64,000 nucleotides of DNA, from the NCBI RefSeq assembly GCF_003254565.1, contig NZ_QJRI01000174.1:124001-188000 (forward strand). The letters run 5' to 3'. The first letter of the stretch is position 1, and the number at the start of each line of letters is the position of its first letter. The notes beneath the pieces were generated by a model, which searched no databases, was not told the DNA's origin, and was given only the letters and a program-made list of their open reading frames with translations. Position numbers and translations under genes: made by a program. Source of the DNA: Flavobacterium nitrogenifigens (GTDB lineage Bacteria > Bacteroidota > Bacteroidia > Flavobacteriales > Flavobacteriaceae). Shown one piece after another: positions 32,879 to 41,543 of this stretch.

Positions 32879-33532
32879 CTACTTCAATCCTTCCCACTCT
32901 GCATAAAACTGGGCAAGAAAAGTTTCCATGAAACGATGCCTTTCAGCTGCGATTTCTTTTCCTTTTTCGGTATTCATTTTATCTTTTAAAAGTAAAAGCT
33001 TTTCGTAGAAATGATTAATGGTTGGAGCGCTGTTCTTTTTATACTCCTCTTTTGTCATAGTGGTAACTGGGGCAATTTCTGGATTGTGTAAAGCTCGGTT
33101 CTTAAATCCGCCGTAATTAAACGCTCTAGCAACACCAATGGCGCCAATTGCATCTAAACGATCGGCATCTTGAACAACATCCAACTCGACAGAAGAGAAC
33201 TTTCTTTCAAAATTTCCGCCTTTATAAGAGATATTTTCAATGATATTGACAACGTGGGCAATTATCTCCTCAGAAACATTTTCGGCCTCTAAAAACGCTC
33301 TTGCTGTTTTTGGACCAATAGTTTCATCTCCATTATGAAATTTGCTATCGGCTATATCATGCAATAATGCCCCTAATTGTACAATGGTAAGATCACATTC
33401 TGTTTCCTTTGCAATCAGCAGCGCATTTTTGTAAACACGTTCAATATGAAACCAATCATGTCCGCCTTCGGCATCGTTAAGTTTTTCTTTTACAAAAGCA
33501 ATGGTTTTAATAATTAATGCTGCATCGTTCAT
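32879..33532 (-). CDS. HD-domain phosphohydrolase
   Basis: 217 residues. The metal-binding set is complete: His in GGHDWFHIERVY, the HD pair in LGALLHDIADSKF, and Asp in VVQDADRLDAIGAIGVARAF. The pattern matches the YedJ-like group of HD hydrolases, which act on phosphomonoesters or nucleotides; the actual substrate is unknown. It stands alone between a terminator and the desaturase gene, which has its own upstream gap. Confidence 0.88.
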   Translation of the reverse strand: MNDAALIIKTIAFVKEKLNDAEGGHDWFHIERVYKNALLIAKETECDLTIVQLGALLHDIADSKFHNGDETIGPKTARAFLEAENVSEEIIAHVVNIIENISYKGGNFERKFSSVELDVVQDADRLDAIGAIGVARAFNYGGFKNRALHNPEIAPVTTMTKEEYKKNSAPTINHFYEKLLLLKDKMNTEKGKEIAAERHRFMETFLAQFYAEWEGLK

Positions 33533-33667
33533 ACAGAAGTTTTTACGGTTTATAAAAAATGTTGATTGCTAAAGATTCTAAATCTCCAACAATCAACAAA
33601 TATGTTTTAAAGCAACAATGTTGCTTTTTTCAAATTTCAAATATTATAAACTCCAAATTCCAATCAA

Positions 33668-33700
33668 GAATCTGAAATCTACATTCTAAAATCTAAAATT
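33668..33700. repeat. aaatcta-type word tract next to the desaturase stop
   Basis: tctgaaatctacattctaaa and atctaaaatttaaa words run up to the last codon of the desaturase gene. The words match the tract before hemB (24536-24567). The rest of the 33533-33667 gap is AT-rich with no clear feature. Confidence 0.45.
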
Positions 33701-34695
33701 TAAAGTCTCGCTGGTTCAACCCATTTAAAAATGTGCGATTCTTGTGGAATAACGATTCTTTCAGAGATTTTAGCCATTCTTGCAGGCAATTTCATCAAAT
33801 AATCACGTGCTTTTTCTGCTTCATCAGTCAGATTAGAGATTTTATCTATCTCCCATTTGTTGATTAATTTCTGCATGATTTCAACATAATCGTTTGCAGT
33901 ATAAACTCCAATACGTTGCGCTGAATCAGAAAACTGCTCAAAAGCAGTGCTGATTTTTTGGCCAGATTCTCTCAAGAAGTGAGCCGGCATAACGATTTTC
34001 TGCTTCATCATGTATTGAAAAGCCAACATCATTTCGCTTGGATCAACTTGGAAAATTCTAGTTACAAATTCGCTATATGCATGGTGGTGACGCATTTCAT
34101 CACCTGCAATCATTTTACACATTTTAGACAATTTATTATCGCCAAATTTCTTAGCTATCTGAGCTACTCTATTGTGCGAAACATAAGTTGCTAATTCTTG
34201 GAAACTAGTGTACACAAAGTTTTTGTATGGGTCAGTTCCAGTTCCAATATCAAAACCGTCGTTGATAAGATGCTGTGTTGTCATTTCGATTTCACGCATG
34301 TTTACACGACCAGACAAATACAAGTATTTATTTAAAAGATCTCCGTGACGGTTTTCTTCACCAGTCCATTGTTTTACCCACTTAGCCCAGCCGTTTCCTT
34401 GACTTCCTTCTTGCTGATCTATTCCTTCAACATCCATCAACCATGACTCATATGTAGGCAAAGCTTCTTCTGTAATGGTATCTCCAACAAGAGTAACCCA
34501 GAAATCGTAAGGAAGTTCTTTAGCAATTTCGCGCAATTCTTTTACCTCTTCAAAGAAGTTTTCTCCTTGAGAATTTGGTAAGAAATCCGACGGCTGCCAA
34601 ATTTTTTCCACTGGAATTAAATACTGTTCAACGAAGCTATCCACGTTTTTTTCCAAAAACTGCATTACTTCTAATCTAATGTTTTTTATAGACAT
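33700..34695 (-). CDS. Soluble acyl-ACP desaturase (diiron, FAB2 family)
   Basis: 331 residues in the all-helical ferritin-like fold. The two ligand motifs are EENRHGD (E-E-x-x-H) and DEMRHH (D-E-x-R-H-H), with additional Glu ligands in helices YESWL and SFQELATYVSH. The enzyme introduces a cis double bond into acyl-ACP, using O2 and ferredoxin, and so tunes membrane fluidity. A phospholipid acyltransferase gene lies 45 bases upstream on the same strand, consistent with a lipid-related pair. Confidence 0.92.
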   Translation of the reverse strand: MSIKNIRLEVMQFLEKNVDSFVEQYLIPVEKIWQPSDFLPNSQGENFFEEVKELREIAKELPYDFWVTLVGDTITEEALPTYESWLMDVEGIDQQEGSQGNGWAKWVKQWTGEENRHGDLLNKYLYLSGRVNMREIEMTTQHLINDGFDIGTGTDPYKNFVYTSFQELATYVSHNRVAQIAKKFGDNKLSKMCKMIAGDEMRHHHAYSEFVTRIFQVDPSEMMLAFQYMMKQKIVMPAHFLRESGQKISTAFEQFSDSAQRIGVYTANDYVEIMQKLINKWEIDKISNLTDEAEKARDYLMKLPARMAKISERIVIPQESHIFKWVEPARL

Positions 34696-34740
34696 TACTT
34701 ATTATAGATTTGAGTTGTACGTTTTAGCTCGGACTAAAAC

Positions 34741-35487
34741 TTAAACTTGTTTATATTCATTTATTCCTTCTTTAACTGCTTTTTCAGTAATCTCCATCAG
34801 CTCTTCAAATTTGTAATCTTTAACAGCCAAAGCTTTATGCGCTGTAAACTTGAGGTGATTTCCTAAACCAACAGGAAAAAAACCAAACTTTACCATTTTC
34901 CAAGAATTATTGATGCTAACCGGTACAACGTATGCAGATGGTGCATATTTGCATAAAATTTTTAAACCGCTTTGCGCAAATTCTTTTGGTACTCCTGTCT
35001 TACTTCTTGTCCCTTCTGGAAAGATTACGGCAGATCTAGTGTTTTTTTCGATATATTCAGACAAGCCTTTAATAACGGGTATCGCTTGTTTAGGGTCTTT
35101 TCGGTCAATTAAGACAGATCCTCCGTATTTCAAATTATAAGAAACACTCGGAATTCCACTGCCTAACTCCTTCTTACTTACAAATTTACAATGAAAACGT
35201 CTAAAATACCAAATCATTGCCACGATATCGTACATACTTTGGTGATTTGCCACAAAAATAATTGGCGCACCCTTTGGAACCGTGTCCACACCTTCAATTG
35301 TATACCTTGTTCCAACAAGATTAGTACATTTTAAAAGGCAGAAATTTAAATAATCAACACTTTTTTTGTGAGCCTGGTAACCAAAAACATTTAAACAAAT
35401 CCACTGAATTGGATGAAAAACAGCCAAACATAAACCAAATAATAAATAGTAAATTACCGATAGCGGATAAGAAATAATTTTTTCCAT
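34741..35487 (-). CDS. plsC: 1-acyl-sn-glycerol-3-phosphate acyltransferase (PlsC-like)
   Basis: 248 residues. An N-terminal hydrophobic helix is followed by the acyltransferase motifs: NHQSMYD (H-x4-D catalytic motif), a conserved Arg region (GSVLIDRKDPKQ), and FPEGTRSKTG (phosphate binding). The enzyme puts the second acyl chain on lysophosphatidic acid at the inner membrane. A TACTTTTG promoter element lies on the minus strand at 35506-35513, 18 bases before the ATG. It probably shares a transcript with the desaturase. Confidence 0.88.
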   Translation of the reverse strand: MEKIISYPLSVIYYLLFGLCLAVFHPIQWICLNVFGYQAHKKSVDYLNFCLLKCTNLVGTRYTIEGVDTVPKGAPIIFVANHQSMYDIVAMIWYFRRFHCKFVSKKELGSGIPSVSYNLKYGGSVLIDRKDPKQAIPVIKGLSEYIEKNTRSAVIFPEGTRSKTGVPKEFAQSGLKILCKYAPSAYVVPVSINNSWKMVKFGFFPVGLGNHLKFTAHKALAVKDYKFEELMEITEKAVKEGINEYKQV

Positions 35488-35505
35488 GCTTCAAAAATTA
35501 ATGCG

Positions 35506-35513
35506 CAAAAGTA
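35506..35513 (-). promoter_or_regulatory. Candidate -7 element of the plsC gene
   Basis: Read on the minus strand it is TACTTTTG (TAnnTTTG). It is in the 125-base divergent gap shared with rnpA. Confidence 0.4.
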
Positions 35514-35573
35514 GTAAATATATTTTTAGACTTATTAAAATTGAAAACAATAACCGTTTTTCTGGTTTAATTG

Positions 35574-35581
35574 TACCTTTG
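35574..35581 (+). promoter_or_regulatory. Candidate -7 element of rnpA
   Basis: TACCTTTG matches TAnnTTTG and lies 31 bases before the rnpA ATG. The matching TTG element is not clear. Confidence 0.4.
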
Positions 35582-35612
35582 CACTAGAATTTGCAAATTT
35601 TTTCTGAATTAA

Positions 35613-36017
35613 ATGAACTTTACTTACCCTAAAAACGAACGTTTAAAAAGCAAAACAACAATTGGTTTACTGTTTTCTGAAGGAAAATCAGTATCCAAAT
35701 ATCCGCTTCGTTTGGTTTACCGTCAAGCGGAAGCAAATTCTGAAGAACAAACCAAGATTGGCGTTTCGGTTTCTAAGAAATATTTTAAGAAAGCCGTTGA
35801 TCGAAATTACTTCAAAAGAGTTCTGAGAGAAACCTATCGATTGAACAAACATTTACTTTTAGATAACTTGGATCAGCCGTATTCAATCATGCTTTTTTAT
35901 CAGACTAAAGACCGTTTATCCTACGAAGAAATCAATACTAAAATGATTCAATTGTTTGAGAAATTTTCGGCCCAAATCAACAAACCTCAAGATTCTGATA
36001 CAAAAACAGAAGCGTAA
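35613..36017 (+). CDS. rnpA: Ribonuclease P protein component
   Basis: 134 residues. It has the typical order: N-terminal KNERLKSKTTIGLLFSEGKS, IGVSVSKKYFKKAVDRNYFKRVLRETYRLNK (the basic RNA-binding RNR-type helix, here R-N-Y), and a C-terminal LFYQTKDRLSYEEI strand-helix. It binds the catalytic RNA of RNase P and helps cut 5' leaders from tRNA precursors. The usual rpmH neighbour is absent, which is not rare in Bacteroidota. Confidence 0.93.
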   Translation: MNFTYPKNERLKSKTTIGLLFSEGKSVSKYPLRLVYRQAEANSEEQTKIGVSVSKKYFKKAVDRNYFKRVLRETYRLNKHLLLDNLDQPYSIMLFYQTKDRLSYEEINTKMIQLFEKFSAQINKPQDSDTKTEA

Positions 36018-36087
36018 ATTTCAAAACGTAAGATTATTATTCAAATTAGACAAAAAAATCGTAGTTTTAGCTCTAAATTGAAATTTT

Positions 36088-36921
36088 ATGCGTCAACTTT
36101 TCTTTTTATCTGTTTTATTTTTAATGTTTTCTGGTTGCAGTAAATCTGACGCTGAGAGTCATGATGTTGCAGTAAGCGCTGTTATGGTTCCACCACCACC
36201 TGCTGGAGCGAGTGAGTCTAATAGAAAAGATCAAGATTTAACTGAATCTTCAACAACTAAGATTCCACAGAAAATAATCAAACAGGGATCCCTCCGATTT
36301 GAAACAGATAATTTAGAAAACACTTACAATCAAATTCAAAAAGCGGTTTCAGACAACAAGGCAAGAGTCATAAACGATTCTGAAGGGAAAGATTACAACA
36401 GTGTTTACAGAAGCCTTACTATAAAAGTACCTAGCCAGAATTTTGATCGTTTTATAAATAATGTTTCAAAAGGAGTTTCGTATTTTGAAGTTAAAAATAT
36501 ATCTGCAGAAGATGTAACAGAACAATTTATTGATTTAACTTCAAGATTAAATACTAAGAAAAAACTCGAAGAACGTTATTTACAGATCTTACAGAAAGCG
36601 ACTAAAGTCAGTGAGATTTTAGAAATTGAAAAACAGATTTCGGCTATCCGCGAAGAAATAGAATCGAAAGAAGGTCAGCTTAAATATTTAGAAAGTCGTG
36701 TTTCCGAAAGCACAGTCACCATTGACTTTTACAAAAAGACACCTGAAAAAGAAGGTATTAAAATATCCTATGGCTCAAAAATCTGGAACGCAATTAAATC
36801 TGGATTCTTTAGTTTATCCGATTTTTTAATATCGTTAATCAGCGTTTGGCCGTTTGTTATCCTATTTTGTGTATTTGCCTATTTTATTAGAAGAAGATTA
36901 AAAAGAAGAAAAAAAGAATAA
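36088..36921 (+). CDS. DUF4349-domain lipoprotein
   Basis: 277 residues. A lipoprotein signal (MRQLFFLSVLFLMFSGC, Cys17) is followed by a Pro-rich linker, then the DUF4349 core: KIIKQGSLRFETDNLENTY, LTIKVPSQNFDRFINNV, a coiled-coil stretch (LEERYLQILQKATKVSEILEIEKQISAIREEIESKEG, about 170-205) and RVSESTVTIDFY. A membrane helix (about 245-265) and a basic tail end the protein. The function is unknown. Two bases separate it from the S41 protease gene, so the pair is cotranscribed. Confidence 0.88.
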   Translation: MRQLFFLSVLFLMFSGCSKSDAESHDVAVSAVMVPPPPAGASESNRKDQDLTESSTTKIPQKIIKQGSLRFETDNLENTYNQIQKAVSDNKARVINDSEGKDYNSVYRSLTIKVPSQNFDRFINNVSKGVSYFEVKNISAEDVTEQFIDLTSRLNTKKKLEERYLQILQKATKVSEILEIEKQISAIREEIESKEGQLKYLESRVSESTVTIDFYKKTPEKEGIKISYGSKIWNAIKSGFFSLSDFLISLISVWPFVILFCVFAYFIRRRLKRRKKE

Positions 36922-36923
36922 TC

Positions 36924-38561
36924 ATGTATCCGTATTTCAAAAAGAAATTTATTATACCAGTCGCTGCGGCGGGAATGTTGTTTGTTGGAACCAGTTTTAG
37001 AGAAGATTTTTTTGAAATTGCCAAACAAATCGAAATTTTCACGACTTTGTTTAAAGCCGTAAACACCAATTATGTAGACGAAACCAATCCTGGTGATTTG
37101 ATGGATAAGGCCATCAAGAGTATGTTGGGAAGTTTAGACCCCTATACGGTTTATTTTAATGAACAAGATGTTGTCAACTTTAAAATCAATAATACTGGAG
37201 AATATACTGGAATCGGCGCTTTGATTTCTAGAAAAAATGACCGTTTGGTTGTACGTGAACCTTATAAAAATTATCCCGCCGATAAAGCTGGACTAAAAGC
37301 TGGTGATGAAATCATTCAGATTGGAGATGTTTTAATTGCCGATTTTAAGGATGATGCTTCTCAATTATTGAAAGGAACAAAAAACACAAAAATCAATATC
37401 AAATATCTTCGTCAGGGAAAACCAAGTACTACGGTTTTAGTTTTGGATGAAGTAGATATCAAATCAGTTCCTTTTTACGGAAAAATTGATGATAAAACTG
37501 GTTATATTGTTTTAGCGCATTTCAGCAGAAAAGCTTCAGCCGAAGTTAAAGATGCTCTTGAGAAACTAAAAGCCGATGGAGCCAAACAAATCGTTTTGGA
37601 TCTGAGAGGCAATCCTGGAGGTTTATTAAATGAAGCCATTGATATCTGTAATTTGTTTGTTCCAAAGAATGAAGTAATTGTAACGACTAAATCTAGAATT
37701 GAAAAACATAATAATACTTATAAAACACAGAAAGAACCAGTTGATACTGAAATTCCGTTAGCAATTTTAGTGAACGGAAGAAGTGCTTCGGCTTCTGAAA
37801 TTGTTTCGGGTGCTTTACAAGATTTGGATCGTGCCGTAATTTTAGGAAGCAGAAGTTTTGGTAAAGGTCTAGTACAGCGTTCTGTTGATTTAACTTATGG
37901 GACGCAATTGAAAGTTACTATTTCTAGATATTATACGCCTTCTGGCAGATGTATTCAGGCTTTGGATTATGCGCATAAAGATAAAAATGGTGTGGCTCAG
38001 AAAACTGATGCTAAAAACTTCAATGCTTTTAAAACCAGAAAAGGAAGAACAGTTTATGATGGCGGAGGAGTTTTACCAGATATTGAATTGGAAGAAACTA
38101 AAACAAGTGCTATTGCCACTGCTTTAATTAAAAACGATGGTGTTTTTGACTATGCAACAACGTATTATTACAAAAATCCAAATTTAGGAGATAAGATTCC
38201 GACTTTGACCGATGCTGATTATACGGCTTTCAAACAATATCTGAAAACAAACAAACTCACTTTTGATACTGAAACCGAAGTGGCTTTGAAAAATACTTTA
38301 GCTGCAGCTAAAAAAGAAAAAATAGACGAGACCATTACTGCCGAATATCAGCAATTGTTGAATGCTTTAGAAAAAAGCGAAACTACTTTACTGGACAAAA
38401 ACCAAAAAGAAATCAAAAACATGATTTTGGAAGAGTTGATCAAAAGATATCAATATCAAGAAGGTTTGTATCAGTATTATTTAAAAAACAATTCAGAAAT
38501 TAAAAGAGCAGTTAGCGTATTAAATAATCAGACAGAATATAAGACGATTTTAAAAATGTAG
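36924..38561 (+). CDS. S41-family C-terminal-processing serine protease
   Basis: 545 residues. An N-terminal hydrophobic segment (about 10-27) serves as signal or anchor. A PDZ domain (about 85-165, TGIGALISRKNDRLVV, AGLKAGDEIIQIGD) follows, then the catalytic core with LDLRGNPGGLL, the Ser-containing SASASE (about 290-295) and the Lys in SRSFGKGLVQ. A helical C-terminal extension (about 430-545) is present. Such proteases trim or degrade envelope proteins from their C terminus. It lies between a DUF4349 lipoprotein and an OmpA protein, so the trio looks like an envelope unit. Confidence 0.94.
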   Translation: MYPYFKKKFIIPVAAAGMLFVGTSFREDFFEIAKQIEIFTTLFKAVNTNYVDETNPGDLMDKAIKSMLGSLDPYTVYFNEQDVVNFKINNTGEYTGIGALISRKNDRLVVREPYKNYPADKAGLKAGDEIIQIGDVLIADFKDDASQLLKGTKNTKINIKYLRQGKPSTTVLVLDEVDIKSVPFYGKIDDKTGYIVLAHFSRKASAEVKDALEKLKADGAKQIVLDLRGNPGGLLNEAIDICNLFVPKNEVIVTTKSRIEKHNNTYKTQKEPVDTEIPLAILVNGRSASASEIVSGALQDLDRAVILGSRSFGKGLVQRSVDLTYGTQLKVTISRYYTPSGRCIQALDYAHKDKNGVAQKTDAKNFNAFKTRKGRTVYDGGGVLPDIELEETKTSAIATALIKNDGVFDYATTYYYKNPNLGDKIPTLTDADYTAFKQYLKTNKLTFDTETEVALKNTLAAAKKEKIDETITAEYQQLLNALEKSETTLLDKNQKEIKNMILEELIKRYQYQEGLYQYYLKNNSEIKRAVSVLNNQTEYKTILKM

Positions 38562-38564
38562 TGA

Positions 38565-39368
38565 ATGAAGATAACTCTAGCCCTGATTCTTTTTTCATTT
38601 TATACAGTAAACGCACAGCAAAAACCTGTTGAAACAATTTATTTTGAGTTTGACAAATATGATTTGACAGAAAAACAAATCAGTGTAGTTTCTAACTTTA
38701 TAAAAAACATAGACACTTCTAAAGTAGAGTCTATACAGATTTATGGCTATTGTGATGATCGTGGAAATGATGAATATAACTTTAGATTGTCTAACAATCG
38801 GGCCAATACGATTCAGAATCTATTAGTAAAAAAGGGATTCAACCAGAGTAAAATTGTAATTCTTGAAGGAAAGGGACGTGTTGTTGTAAAAACAGACACA
38901 GTAGAGAATCTGTATGAAACACGTCTTCGAAATCGGCGGGTTGATTTGATTGTCGTTAAGAAAAATAGTTTTGGAAAAGGAGTTTACACTTCTTTCAAAG
39001 ACAATTTAAAAGTAGGCGACAAAATATATCTCGAGTCTATTTTATTTGATATTGGAAGCGCTAAACTTACCAGCAATTCTAAAAAAGAACTGGATAAAAT
39101 TGCACTCATACTCCAAAAACACAGAAGTCTGAATTTTGAAATTAGAGGGCATGTGTGCTGTACTCCTGAAATTTATAGCGACGGAATTGATAGAGATACC
39201 AAAGAAAGAAGGCTTTCCTGGAACCGCGCCAAAACTGTTTTCCATTATTTAATATCCAAAAAAGTATCCAAAAGCCGCATGACTTATATTGGATGCGGCA
39301 ATCGATATCCGTTAGGAAAAGGTGATAATTACGATCGACGAGTGGAGTTTGTGATTACTAAAATCTAA
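38565..39368 (+). CDS. Tandem OmpA-C domain envelope protein
   Basis: 267 residues with a signal peptide (MKITLALILFSFYTVNAQ). There are two OmpA-like peptidoglycan-binding domains and no beta-barrel: about 22-130 (IYFEFDKYDLTEKQ, YGYCDDRGNDEYN, NNRANTIQNLL) and about 150-267 (ILFDIGSAKLTSNSKKELDKI, IRGHVCCTPEIYSDG, RAKTVFHYL). The second domain has an extra loop with a Cys-Cys pair. It starts three bases after the protease stop. It should bind cell-wall diaminopimelate from the periplasm. Confidence 0.88.
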   Translation: MKITLALILFSFYTVNAQQKPVETIYFEFDKYDLTEKQISVVSNFIKNIDTSKVESIQIYGYCDDRGNDEYNFRLSNNRANTIQNLLVKKGFNQSKIVILEGKGRVVVKTDTVENLYETRLRNRRVDLIVVKKNSFGKGVYTSFKDNLKVGDKIYLESILFDIGSAKLTSNSKKELDKIALILQKHRSLNFEIRGHVCCTPEIYSDGIDRDTKERRLSWNRAKTVFHYLISKKVSKSRMTYIGCGNRYPLGKGDNYDRRVEFVITKI

Positions 39369-39371
39369 ATT

Positions 39372-39929
39372 TTATTTAAAAGTTGGTGGTGCAGGCATTT
39401 CTGAAACTGTATTATCGGATTCTAAAATTTCTTCTCCTTTCAAAAATTTATTAATTACAATATCATTTAAAGTATAGGGCTGTCCAATCCATCTTACAAT
39501 TCCTTTATTATCAATTAAAAATGTTTTAGGAATTGAATAACCTCCACGCTCATTTTCGACAACAAAATCGTTTAATGCTTTTTTAGTTTGATCGCTTACA
39601 ACTATAGAATTAAACTTTACTCTTTCTAATGTCTTTTTTGTTTTTTCTGGAGATTCATATGTAATGGAAATAAAAACTAAATTTGTTCTGTCTTTAAACC
39701 TTTCTTGCATCATATTAAGGTTTGGAACTTCTGCTAAACAGGTCGTGCACCAAGTCGCCCAAAACTCCAATAAAATATATTTATCTTCCAAGTTTTTATC
39801 CTTTGGGGTATTCTGAAGATAATCTGTTATATTAATTTTAGGCGCTTTGTCTCCTACTTTCAGTTTTAACTGACTAAAGGTTTTACTTGACAACAATAAA
39901 ACGAAGAACAATAAGAAAGTCTTTTTCAT
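39372..39929 (-). CDS. TlpA-like thioredoxin-family protein
   Basis: 185 residues from the ATG at 39929 (MKKTFLLFFVLLLSSKTFSQ, a signal peptide); ten more codons are open upstream but would spoil the signal. The redox centre is WATWCTTC with LAEVPNLNMM after it, and the cis-Pro region is GGYSIPKTFLIDNKG. Members reduce periplasmic disulfides, often in cytochrome c maturation. The gene is convergent with the OmpA gene, with a three-base gap and no terminator visible. Confidence 0.88.
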   Translation of the reverse strand: MKKTFLLFFVLLLSSKTFSQLKLKVGDKAPKINITDYLQNTPKDKNLEDKYILLEFWATWCTTCLAEVPNLNMMQERFKDRTNLVFISITYESPEKTKKTLERVKFNSIVVSDQTKKALNDFVVENERGGYSIPKTFLIDNKGIVRWIGQPYTLNDIVINKFLKGEEILESDNTVSEMPAPPTFK

Positions 39930-40078
39930 ATTTGATTTTTTATTTCTAAAAATAAACAAAAATCAAATTAAAAGAATAATTCTATATGAGGCTAAAAAAA
40001 CGAAAAAGCTCGCAAGCCTTTAAAATTCAATGCTAACGCGAGAATAAAATTTTACTTGATGTGTTTTTGTATAAAAAA

Positions 40079-40525
40079 TCATTCTCGGATCATTTCTATA
40101 TGCTCAATATCATCTTCCAAATACATTTCGCTAGTTTGGACAAAACCGTGGCTTTCGTAAAATTTCTTTAGATACAACTGTGCTCCAATGGTAATTTTAT
40201 CTTTTCCGAAATTAGATTTAATTCCAGCTATGGCTTCACGCATTAATTCATGTCCCCATTTTCTATCTCTGTAATTGGCATCTACAGTAACTCTTCCGAT
40301 CGAAGCGTTATCAAAACTAATTCCGACATCAAATAAACGCGAATAGGCTACAATTTTACCTTCAAACTCTCCAATTAGGTGTAAAGCTTTCTTGTCTTTA
40401 CTGTCAAGATCCAAATAAACGCAGTTTTGCTCTACTACAAAGATTTCACTTCTCAGTTTGAGCAAATCGTATAACTCATGAACAGTTAATGCCTCAAAAG
40501 GCTTTATTTTCCATTTTAATTCCAT
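40079..40525 (-). CDS. ElaA-like GNAT N-acetyltransferase
   Basis: 148 residues. It starts with the ElaA hallmark KPFEALTVHELYDLLKLRSEIFVVEQNCVYLDLDSKDKKALHLIGE, followed by the acetyl-CoA loop RVTVDANYRDRKWGHELMREAI and YESHGFVQTSEMYLED. The natural substrate of ElaA proteins is not settled. The gene stands alone, flanked downstream by an ordinary AT-rich 119-base gap and upstream by a word-type inverted repeat. Confidence 0.88.
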   Translation of the reverse strand: MELKWKIKPFEALTVHELYDLLKLRSEIFVVEQNCVYLDLDSKDKKALHLIGEFEGKIVAYSRLFDVGISFDNASIGRVTVDANYRDRKWGHELMREAIAGIKSNFGKDKITIGAQLYLKKFYESHGFVQTSEMYLEDDIEHIEMIRE

Positions 40526-40542
40526 TCTTGCTTATTTTTTGC

Positions 40543-40672
40543 CACAAAGGCATGAAAGCGCTAAGTTATATTATTTTTTAGTTGCGCTAAAGTTTCTTGT
40601 AGAAATTGCAAAAGACACAAAGTTATATCTCGCAGAAATAAACCTTTGTGCCTTTGCATCTTTGTTTCTTTA
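40543..40672. repeat. Inverted repeat, cacaaaggcat/cgctaag word family
   Basis: gccacaaaggcatgaaagcg pairs imperfectly with cctttgtgcctttgcatctt across a middle with further cgctaag/cgcaaaag words. It is related to the tracts at 1018-1085, 6206-6313 and 41427-41480. Confidence 0.6.
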
Positions 40673-40687
40673 AACCTAAATAGAAAA

Positions 40688-41329
40688 TTATTTTTTAGTC
40701 ATTACGATTTCCATGCTTTTATATTCGGTTCCGTTTTTTGTATCGAACATTTCCATTTTTCGAGTTTTAGCGTCCACAATAGTGTAGACTTCTCTATACT
40801 TGGTATTTTTTGCCGTTACTGGATCAGCCATTTCTCCATTAAAATCAATACTCTTGGTGCTTTCATTATACTTACCTTTACTAATCATCATTCCAGTTCC
40901 CATATTATCAATAAATGTGGAGATGTATTCTTTAGTAGCATTATTATAACCTACAGTGGCTTTACCTTCAAAAGGCTGCCCCATCATGGTACCTTTATAA
41001 ATTGCTTCTTGAAAGCGTCCGCCTAAAATCATTTTGATTTCGGCTACAGAAGTTTCTTTTTCAGGTTTTGCATTTGCATCAGACCAAAATGTCATATCGC
41101 AATTCCATGTCCCCACTTCATCGGCCAGTATTTTATGAGGATTTCCAGGCGCTGCATATTCCTGCCAGGCTTTCATCTGCGCTGCCGAATCTAATGGTGC
41201 TTCGGTAACAGGCTCTTCCGTTTTAACAGAATCTGTTGCTACTGGAGTTGCTGCTTCTTCTTTCACTTCTTTTTTACAAGAAATAAAACACAAAGTTATT
41301 ATTGCTAAGGTTGCGGTTAATTTTTTCAT
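40688..41329 (-). CDS. DUF1579-family lipoprotein
   Basis: 213 residues. The lipoprotein signal is MKKLTATLAIITLCFISC (Cys18), followed by an Ala/Glu/Thr-rich linker. The core has VGTWNCDMTFWSDANAKP, GGRFQEAIYKGTMMGQPFEGKATVGYNNATKEYISTFIDNMGTG and a terminal MEMFDTKNGTEYKSMEIVMT, the pattern of DUF1579, a lipocalin-like beta-barrel family. The ligand and role are unknown. Confidence 0.85.
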   Translation of the reverse strand: MKKLTATLAIITLCFISCKKEVKEEAATPVATDSVKTEEPVTEAPLDSAAQMKAWQEYAAPGNPHKILADEVGTWNCDMTFWSDANAKPEKETSVAEIKMILGGRFQEAIYKGTMMGQPFEGKATVGYNNATKEYISTFIDNMGTGMMISKGKYNESTKSIDFNGEMADPVTAKNTKYREVYTIVDAKTRKMEMFDTKNGTEYKSMEIVMTKK

Positions 41330-41394
41330 AACTATTTGTTTTTATGTTTGTTATGAATAAAAGTACGAAAAAATTTGTTTGTTTTATTTTGTTT

Positions 41395-41480
41395 CAGGTT
41401 TCATGTTTCAAGTTGATATGCTTTGGCGACTTAACCGCAAAGTTCGCAAAAGATTTACGCAGAGAACGCTAAGTTATATT
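41395..41480. repeat. gtttcaggtttcatgtttcaag and cgcaaagttcgcaaaag word tract
   Basis: A triple gtttca word run (41391-41412) is followed by ttaaccgcaaagttcgcaaa and agatttacgcagagaacgctaag (41427-41475), the same words as in the 6206-6313 repeat, here without a clear second arm. Confidence 0.5.
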
Positions 41481-41543
41481 GAGACGATCAAGTTCTCTAA
41501 GAAATGCACACATTCAATCGTCAGATTTTGAAACTTTAAACCC

